From: SpSt-333 sp040751955
GTDB taxonomy: Bacteria > Bacteroidota > Ignavibacteria > UBA10030 > UBA8401
Assembly: GCA_040751955.1 (NCBI GenBank)
Contig: JBFMFY010000006.1
Coordinates: 28,504-92,503, forward strand
Length of the DNA stretch: 64,000 nt
Direction of reading: 5' to 3'
Shown: one piece after another, positions 58,009 through 64,000 of the stretch
How the letters are laid out: each line of letters starts with the position of its first letter
Position numbering within the stretch: position 1 is the first letter of the stretch
Notes under the pieces: model-generated
Database searches by the model: none
What the model was told of the DNA's origin: nothing
The model's input: only the letters and a program-made list of their open reading frames with translations
Translations under genes and position numbers: made by a program

Positions 58009-60906
58009 ATGATCAGAGGCAGATTATTCTGGAAAGTACTGGGATATTTTGGATTACTTCTTATTGTTCTGAGTGCCGTAACGTTTCTTACGTTGAATGT
58101 ACTCGGACAGATTGAGAAACACTTTGTTGATGCCAGCAGCAATTCTGAACAATCGATCGTCCTTGAACAATTGAACAAATACATTTCAGAACTGCCTGCG
58201 CTTACCGAAGAATATCTCTATACCGGCAAGGACTCTGTTCGTGCTGTGTACGATGAAGCGTGGAAAGAATTTGATGGAATTGTTGCAGAGATTCAGAGAA
58301 CATCCACCGATACGGGATTGACGAAACGGCTCGAGATTGTCCGTTCATCCTACTATTCATGGATTGCGGAAGTCGGCGAGAAGAAAATGTTATTGCGTGA
58401 AGAATATGCTGCAGGCAGGGATGTCCAGGCAAAATTAGATTCAATCGTACTTATTGATTCGCAAACACGTTACCTTACCACTGCGCGTGAGGAGCTGAAC
58501 CGCATTATTACCGACATTATCTCCTCGCAACCTGCAACAATCAATCTGGCAAAAAATCTCACCACGCAATTGAGTTCGTATGTCATTGTGATCAATCTGC
58601 TTCTTGCATTGTTCGCGGTTGCCCTCGGTTTTGTGCTGACCCGTTCGTTAACAAATCCCATTCAGCTGTTGAAAGAAGGGACGAAAGGGATTATGGAAGG
58701 AAAGTTCACGCCGATCGTCGTCAACAGAAAAGACGAGTTGGGGGAACTTGCTGTCGATTTCAACAATATGTCAACGATGCTTGGCAACAACTATACCCGG
58801 CTGAAAGCATATTCGGAATTGGTGACAGCGTTGAATTCACACGAAAGCATCGCCGAGATTGAAGAAAAAAGTTTGAATCTGCTCTGCTTTCACTCGAACA
58901 CAGCAGCAGGGGCATTGTATCTTTCCGATGATGAAGGGAAGATGCTTGAATTGGCGGCAGGTCACGGATTGAATACATCAACACGCTCGAAAAGAGTTGC
59001 CTTTGGTGAAGGGTTGCCGGGACAATGCGCTGTGGAAAAGAAAACAATCGAAATCTCCGATGTGAAAGTTGGTGCCGATTTCCGTGTTGAAACCGGGTTG
59101 GTGGAAATTATTCCTCAGCATATCATTGCATCCCCTATTTTTTTCCAGGATCGGGTGCTTGGTGTGTTGGTGATGGGTTCGGCATCCAAATTCAGCGATC
59201 TGGATAAAGAAATTATTTTTAACTCATTGCCGCAGTTAGGTATCGCTATTGCCAATGCAAGAAATTACGAGGCAACACAGAAACTTTCTCAGGAAGTTTC
59301 CACAAAAAACACCGAACTCAACACTAAAAATGCCGAACTGGAAAAAGCGTACCGTGTAAAATCGGAATTTCTTGCCAGCATGTCGCACGAGCTTCGTACT
59401 CCGCTGAATTCCATCATCGGTTTCAGTTCGGTGCTGTTGGGTCCCAACAGCGATCCTCTGACCACCGATCAACGCAAGGCATTGGAGAAAGTTTTGAAGA
59501 ACGGAAAACACCTTCTCCAATTGATCAACGATATTCTCGATTTCTCAAAACTTGAGTCTGGAAGAATGACTGTCAATGTCGAAGTGGATGAGGTAGAAAA
59601 CGTCGTTGCGAATTCGGTAATGACCGTTGAAGCGCTTGCGAAATCGAAAAATCTCGAAGTCACCCAACGCGTGCCGCATGAATTACCTGTTCTCCAGACC
59701 GATATATTGAAGATTAAGCAGATACTTGTAAACCTGCTCAGTAATGCTGTAAAGTTCACGGAAGAAGGGGAAGTATCGGTCACCGTTACTCAGAAAAACA
59801 ACTACATAACATTTGCAGTCAAAGATTCGGGTATCGGTATTGAAGAGAAAAATTACGGCAAGATCTTCGAAGAATTTCAGCAGATTGACAGCAGTAATAC
59901 TCGCAAATATAAAGGGACGGGGCTCGGCTTGCCGATTTCACGGCGACTGGCACGGTTGCTTGGCGGTGATCTAACTGTCGAAAGTACATATGGAAAAGGT
60001 TCAACATTCCTGTTGATGATTCCAATCGTGTACAAAGATCCCGACCAAAAGACAATCGAACAACCTCAAGTGCTGCAGGCGCCGCAACCGCCGATCCAGA
60101 AAGTAGAAGAACAAAAACCGGTTCCTGAAACAAAGGTGACGGTTCCTCTTCAAACCAAACCTGTTGCGCCATTGCAGGGACCTTTAGTACTCTGTATTGA
60201 CGATGACCCTGAAGTTATTGAATTGCTGAAAAACTACCTCGTACCCGAAGGCTTTTCAGTAACGGAAGCAAACTCCGGCGACGAAGGGATAGCCAAAGCC
60301 GAAGCGGTACTTCCGGCGATTATTACCCTCGATATCATGATGCCGAACAAAGATGGGTGGCAAGTATTACGCGAGTTGAAACAGAATCCAAAAACTCGCG
60401 CAATCCCTGTTGTCATCCACTCGATTATTGAAAACAGACCTCTTGCATTTTCACTTGGCGCAGTAGGTGTGTTGACAAAGCCGACAGATTCGGTAGAGCT
60501 CTTGAATATCCTCAAGCGCGAAGTGAATTCGAAGGATCATTACGTTCTGCTTGTTGATGATAACGAAGACTTTTTGATGGCTCTTGAAAAAATTGTAAAA
60601 GCAGAAGGTTACAACGTGCGGACCGCTACGAGTGGTTTGAAAGCGTTGGAAGTTCTTCAGGATTCGACTCCTGCGGTGATCTTTTCCGATCTCGTGATGC
60701 CAGAGATGGACGGATTCCAACTCGTACAGAGGCTTCAGAACAACGACCGGTGGAGAAATATACCAATCGTTGTACTATCCGGCAAAGACCTTTCCGAACG
60801 TGAAAAACAGATACTTAATTCTCGCATCACCGATTATTTAAAGAAGAGTGAATTTTCACCTGAATCACTAACAGGTGCACTGAAACGTATATTGAACACG
60901 AACTAG
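58009..60906 (+). CDS. Hybrid sensor histidine kinase (HAMP-GAF-HisKA-HATPase-REC-REC)
   Basis: The 965-aa protein has two transmembrane helices (about 9-33 and 187-210) enclosing an extracytoplasmic helical sensor (CHASE3-like), then HAMP (211-262), a GAF domain (about 275-430), a HisKA domain with H460 (SMSHELRTPLN), the ATPase (N box LLSNAVKF, G boxes DSGIGIEE and GTGLGL) and two receivers with D775 (ITLDIMMP) and D894 (FSDLVMP). Both receivers keep their lysines. A Pro/Gln/Val-rich linker separates kinase and receivers. Confidence 0.93.
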   Translation: MIRGRLFWKVLGYFGLLLIVLSAVTFLTLNVLGQIEKHFVDASSNSEQSIVLEQLNKYISELPALTEEYLYTGKDSVRAVYDEAWKEFDGIVAEIQRTSTDTGLTKRLEIVRSSYYSWIAEVGEKKMLLREEYAAGRDVQAKLDSIVLIDSQTRYLTTAREELNRIITDIISSQPATINLAKNLTTQLSSYVIVINLLLALFAVALGFVLTRSLTNPIQLLKEGTKGIMEGKFTPIVVNRKDELGELAVDFNNMSTMLGNNYTRLKAYSELVTALNSHESIAEIEEKSLNLLCFHSNTAAGALYLSDDEGKMLELAAGHGLNTSTRSKRVAFGEGLPGQCAVEKKTIEISDVKVGADFRVETGLVEIIPQHIIASPIFFQDRVLGVLVMGSASKFSDLDKEIIFNSLPQLGIAIANARNYEATQKLSQEVSTKNTELNTKNAELEKAYRVKSEFLASMSHELRTPLNSIIGFSSVLLGPNSDPLTTDQRKALEKVLKNGKHLLQLINDILDFSKLESGRMTVNVEVDEVENVVANSVMTVEALAKSKNLEVTQRVPHELPVLQTDILKIKQILVNLLSNAVKFTEEGEVSVTVTQKNNYITFAVKDSGIGIEEKNYGKIFEEFQQIDSSNTRKYKGTGLGLPISRRLARLLGGDLTVESTYGKGSTFLLMIPIVYKDPDQKTIEQPQVLQAPQPPIQKVEEQKPVPETKVTVPLQTKPVAPLQGPLVLCIDDDPEVIELLKNYLVPEGFSVTEANSGDEGIAKAEAVLPAIITLDIMMPNKDGWQVLRELKQNPKTRAIPVVIHSIIENRPLAFSLGAVGVLTKPTDSVELLNILKREVNSKDHYVLLVDDNEDFLMALEKIVKAEGYNVRTATSGLKALEVLQDSTPAVIFSDLVMPEMDGFQLVQRLQNNDRWRNIPIVVLSGKDLSEREKQILNSRITDYLKKSEFSPESLTGALKRILNTN

Positions 60907-60910
60907 CAAT

Positions 60911-62047
60911 ATGAACGAGCTGCAACCGTCAGAATACCCTACATTACTTGTTGTTGATGACACTGAAGATAACCTTGATTTTCTGGAATTTGCACTGAAG
61001 CGAAAGCCGTTCAAAATGCTGCGTGCTGCAAGCGGGAAGGAATGTTTGTTGATTGCCAAGAGGGCAACCCCGGATATCATTATCCTTGATATTCAAATGC
61101 CGGAGATGGATGGATACGAAACATTGTCTCACCTCCGGAAGGATCCTGCGACATCGAACATTCCTGTCATATTCCTGACGGCGCAGCACAAGGACCCCGA
61201 AAGCATTGAACGGGGATTGTCGCTGGGTGCAGATGAATTCTTGACAAAGCCGATCGATACGGAAGAACTTATTGTCCGGACCCGGATGCTGCTGCGGCTT
61301 AAGAAACTGGAAAATGAACTGGAGCGCACCAAAGCAGATTTTATGGCAATGCTCGTTCACGACCTTCGGAGCCCGTTGACAGGAATTAAAAGCGTGATCG
61401 AATATTTTAAGGAGACCCTTGAGCAGAGTAATGCACTAAATTCTGAACAGGTCTCTCTCTTTGAATCGGTCAATGACTCCGCGGCACGGATGCTCGGGCT
61501 GATCAACGATATTCTCGATCTTTCTAAATTAGAATCGGGGAACATTAACCTCGAACGGCAGGTAGTTGATTTGGGAACAGTTGTGGATATGATCACGCGC
61601 GATTTTCGGATGCCGTTCAAGAAAAAGAATGCAACACTCGAAATAATTTTGCCCGAACAACTGCCCCGTGTTGATATTGATATCAACCGAATAGGGCAGG
61701 TGTTGATGAATCTGCTGAGCAACGCTCTGAAGTTCATTCAAACAGGGGGGCGGGTTTCTGTAACGGCGGCGCCATATCATGAGCCTAATCCCGGTTTTGA
61801 TCAGGTAACGGAATTTATTCAGATTTCTGTCAGGGATAACGGAATGGGGATTCCGCGCGAAGAGTTGCCATATATTTTCGACAGATATAAGCAAGCCTCG
61901 ACCGCAAAAAAAACACATCATAAAGGGACTGGTCTTGGTCTTGCGGTATGCAAACTCATTGTTGAAGCTCACGGCGGTAAGATCCAGGTGGACAGCGAAG
62001 TTGGCGTTCACACGACGTTTCAATTTACCGTTCCGATTTCGTTGTGA
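60911..62047 (+). CDS. Receiver-histidine kinase fusion (REC-HisKA-HATPase)
   Basis: The 378-aa soluble protein has an N-terminal receiver with D60 (ILDIQMPEMDGYE) and a kinase with H150 (MLVHDLRSPLTGI), N box LLSNALKF, G boxes VRDNGMGI and GTGLGLAV. It has no membrane segment. It starts 4 bp after the big hybrid kinase and may pass signals on from it. Confidence 0.93.
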   Translation: MNELQPSEYPTLLVVDDTEDNLDFLEFALKRKPFKMLRAASGKECLLIAKRATPDIIILDIQMPEMDGYETLSHLRKDPATSNIPVIFLTAQHKDPESIERGLSLGADEFLTKPIDTEELIVRTRMLLRLKKLENELERTKADFMAMLVHDLRSPLTGIKSVIEYFKETLEQSNALNSEQVSLFESVNDSAARMLGLINDILDLSKLESGNINLERQVVDLGTVVDMITRDFRMPFKKKNATLEIILPEQLPRVDIDINRIGQVLMNLLSNALKFIQTGGRVSVTAAPYHEPNPGFDQVTEFIQISVRDNGMGIPREELPYIFDRYKQASTAKKTHHKGTGLGLAVCKLIVEAHGGKIQVDSEVGVHTTFQFTVPISL

Positions 62048-62083
62048 TACAATTTCTCATTTATTTAAGAAAGTAGGGCACCT

Positions 62084-63175
62084 ATGAACAACACTATTCT
62101 GATTGTTGATGATGAGGAGTCTTTACGGCTAACGTTGCGTTTACGCCTCACCGCTCAGGGCTTCAACATCCTCCTTGCCGAAGACGGAGAAGCGGCGCTC
62201 GAGCAACTCAAGACTCACAAAAATATCGATCTGGTGTTGCTGGATATCAACATGCCGAAAATGGACGGGATTGAAACCCTCGGTCATATCACCCAAATGT
62301 ATCCGAACGTCGAAGTCATGATGCTGACCGGTTTTGCGGATTTTTCAACAGCGATTGAGTGTCTGAAAAAGGGGGCGAAAGATTACCTCGTAAAACCAAT
62401 TGAAGTGACGGAACTGGTAACGCGGGTTCGGACAACACTCCGTGTGCGCTCATCCGAGCAGGCATTGAAAGATCTGAAATCGACATTCCTTTCCACCTTC
62501 TTGCACGATATGCTGAGTCCGTTAAAAACAATAGAATCGACCGTCGATCAGATCAAAGAAAGCACGGTAGGAAATTTGAACGATGACCATCATGTGCTGC
62601 TGGGGTACATTGGCAATGTTTCCGAGCGGTTGCTGAATAGGATCAAAAATGTGATCGATCTTTCAAAATTTGAGGAAGGAAAGATTGTTCTGGAAAAGCA
62701 TCCTCTCGACCTCTTGATGTTCCTCAAAACGGTCTGTCTAAGGTACGAAATCATTGCCAGATCGAAAAAACTTCAATTTAAGAAGGAACTGCCGGCATCA
62801 TTGCCTCCGGTTCAATGCGATTTCGACAGAATCGATACCGTAGTCAACAGCCTGCTCGATAATGCTTTTAAATATTCAAACGAAGGTGGAACCGTTACTC
62901 TGCACGTACAGCCAACAACGATGCAAATCAACGGGAAACCAGCGAATGGCGTTCAAGTTGAAGTTCGCGATGAGGGAGTCGGGATATCTTCGGAAGAAAT
63001 TGCAACCATATTCAATCCTTACCATGGCGCGGCACAAAAAGCAGTGGGGGATAAACAATTAACAGAATATAGTTTGGCAATTGCCAAGCATATCATCGAC
63101 GCTCACGGTGGAACAATAACGGTTGAATCGACGCCTGGCAAAGGCAGCACATTCAGATTTGTTCTTCCGCTGTAA
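62084..63175 (+). CDS. Second receiver-histidine kinase fusion
   Basis: The 363-aa protein has a receiver with D54 (LLDINMPKMDGIE), a kinase with H141 (FLHDMLSPLKTIE), N box LLDNAFKY and the G1 box VRDEGVGISSEEI. The G2 region is weak (YSLAIAKHIIDAHGG without a clear GTGLGL), so ATP-lid function may be reduced. It resembles the preceding gene and probably arose by duplication. It is cytoplasmic. Confidence 0.9.
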   Translation: MNNTILIVDDEESLRLTLRLRLTAQGFNILLAEDGEAALEQLKTHKNIDLVLLDINMPKMDGIETLGHITQMYPNVEVMMLTGFADFSTAIECLKKGAKDYLVKPIEVTELVTRVRTTLRVRSSEQALKDLKSTFLSTFLHDMLSPLKTIESTVDQIKESTVGNLNDDHHVLLGYIGNVSERLLNRIKNVIDLSKFEEGKIVLEKHPLDLLMFLKTVCLRYEIIARSKKLQFKKELPASLPPVQCDFDRIDTVVNSLLDNAFKYSNEGGTVTLHVQPTTMQINGKPANGVQVEVRDEGVGISSEEIATIFNPYHGAAQKAVGDKQLTEYSLAIAKHIIDAHGGTITVESTPGKGSTFRFVLPL

Positions 63176-63198
63176 GTATAAAATCGGAATGTGTTTCA

Positions 63199-63909
63199 AT
63201 GAATTCACTCAGTGCCAAAAAGCTGCTATACTTTAATTATACATTTCATCTCAAAGACGGTAAGAAGATACATTTTGAGATCCATCTTGACCCGGTAAGT
63301 TTAGAATTCATGCCGAAGGGGGTTGAGACGTATCCCGATTGGACAAAAATAGATTATTTCCCTTGTGATAACTGCCCGCTTATCGATAAAGTAACCCACT
63401 GCCCTGTAGCCGTCAATCTCTCATCAATAGTCGCACCGTTTCATGATATCATTTCCCATGATCCCGCAACAGTTGTTGTGGAAACTGAAGACAGATCGTA
63501 CTCCAAGGAGACAAGTGTACAAACCGGGCTCAGTTCGATTATCGGTATTTCGATGGTAACGAGCAATTGTCCTGTCATGGACGAGCTGAGGCCGTTGACT
63601 CGGTACCATCTTCCATTTGCATCGACCGAAGAGACATTATTCCGTGCTGTTTCCTATTATCTTACACGTCAATATTTTGTGGCACAAGAAGGTGGAACGC
63701 CGGACTGGAATCTCTCCGGGCTCATTGAGATCTACAAAAAAGTATCAGTTGTGAATGTGGGAATTTCGCGCAGGATAGCCCAGGCATCGAAGAAGGATGC
63801 GAATGTCAACGCGATCATCATTCTCCACAGCTATGGTGATTCCATACCGTTTTTCGTGGAGAATGGATTGGATGAACTCCGCTACTTATTTAAGAAGTTT
63901 ATCCAATAG
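63199..63909 (+). CDS. Unknown cysteine-containing protein ending the signalling cluster
   Basis: I do not recognise this 236-aa protein firmly. Residues 1-60 look beta-rich (LYFNYTFHLKDGKKIHFEIHLDPVSLEF), followed by a cysteine set CDNCPLIDKVTHCPVAV (C-x2-C-x8-C) that could bind a metal. A fourth cysteine lies in SNCPVMDELRP. The rest is helical. No membrane or DNA-binding motif is seen. It starts 23 bp after the last kinase and is followed by a terminator, so it is the last gene of the cluster and could be its output. Confidence 0.75.
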   Translation: MNSLSAKKLLYFNYTFHLKDGKKIHFEIHLDPVSLEFMPKGVETYPDWTKIDYFPCDNCPLIDKVTHCPVAVNLSSIVAPFHDIISHDPATVVVETEDRSYSKETSVQTGLSSIIGISMVTSNCPVMDELRPLTRYHLPFASTEETLFRAVSYYLTRQYFVAQEGGTPDWNLSGLIEIYKKVSVVNVGISRRIAQASKKDANVNAIIILHSYGDSIPFFVENGLDELRYLFKKFIQ

Positions 63910-63922
63910 GAACAGAATTAAT

Positions 63923-63947
63923 AAAGCCCGATGAGGGCTTTTTCATT
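63923..63947 (+). terminator. Rho-independent terminator after the signalling cluster
   Basis: AAAGCCC (63923-63929), loop GATGA, GGGCTTT (63935-63941), then TTCATTTT. It follows the last gene by 13 bp. Confidence 0.8.
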
Positions 63948-64000
63948 TTGTGGGGGATTGTGCCGCACTCTTCAGAAACAGCATTAATTTTTTTGGAGAA

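Overview
The window is a gene-dense stretch of a bacterial chromosome from the FCB superphylum. I infer the Ignavibacteria/Chlorobi/Kapabacteria side of it, not Bacteroides itself. The inference rests on family content: a GWxTD-domain protein next to a BamA/TamA-like Omp85 protein, a DUF3108-type C-terminus, a UbiA-type prenyltransferase of the kind found in this group, and a mixed ISC/SUF iron-sulfur operon. GC content looks intermediate, in the mid-40s percent. Promoters that can be seen are sigma70-like (for example TTGAAA-17-TATATT before paaA). No rRNA, prophage or CRISPR array is present. There is one complete tRNA, tRNA-Ser(UGA).

Layout. 1-9.9 kb holds one long plus-strand run: envelope genes (DUF3108 end, CPBP protease, cdsA, GWxTD, Omp85, UbiA), rimO, rnhB, yraN, phoH and a YciI-like gene, with mazG convergent at the end. 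10.8-22.6 kb holds an amidohydrolase, prmC, dtd, a phosphoglyceromutase-like metalloenzyme, comEC, the large subunit of an acyl-CoA mutase, an RNA methyltransferase, an S58 peptidase, a pseudouridine synthase and a Nudix hydrolase. 22.5-28.6 kb holds a GHL10-type hydrolase, a PfkB kinase, mtnA, recO and an HtrA protease. ackA and a 3-hydroxyacyl-CoA dehydrogenase lie on the minus strand (28.6-30.9 kb).

31.1-39.2 kb is an iron-sulfur assembly operon: Rrf2 regulator, IscS, an unknown 97-aa protein, IscA, SufB, SufC, SufD, SufS, SufU, SufT. It is followed by a superoxide dismutase that appears to have two starts, exported and cytoplasmic. 40-45.1 kb is housekeeping (LON-substrate-binding protein, folP, cdaA, a glycosyltransferase, pcm, miaA). 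45.1-45.9 kb holds a REP-associated tyrosine transposase surrounded by its REP hairpins, each with a GTAG foot. 46.0-53.9 kb is a phenylacetate (paa) catabolic cluster with paaA, B, C, D, a thiolase, a PaaY-like protein, paaZ and an enoyl-CoA hydratase, but no paaE or paaK. The dehydrogenase at 30 kb could supply the PaaH step.

54.0-55.3 kb encodes a ZIP-like transporter with a cyclic-nucleotide-binding domain inserted in its central loop. At 55.4-55.8 kb a GIY-YIG nuclease gene sits between the tRNA-Ser gene and an exact 40-bp copy of that tRNA's 3' part, a 329-bp candidate mini-element. 56.1-63.9 kb is a six-gene signalling cluster (pseudo-receiver protein, single receiver, three histidine kinases with receivers, unknown cysteine-containing protein) with no recognisable DNA-binding or enzymatic output domain.

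The points most worth following are the tRNA-Ser/GIY-YIG element, the cyclic-nucleotide-linked ZIP protein, the outputless phosphorelay, the two-start superoxide dismutase, phoH with no normal start codon at its Shine-Dalgarno, and the RAYT/REP family.
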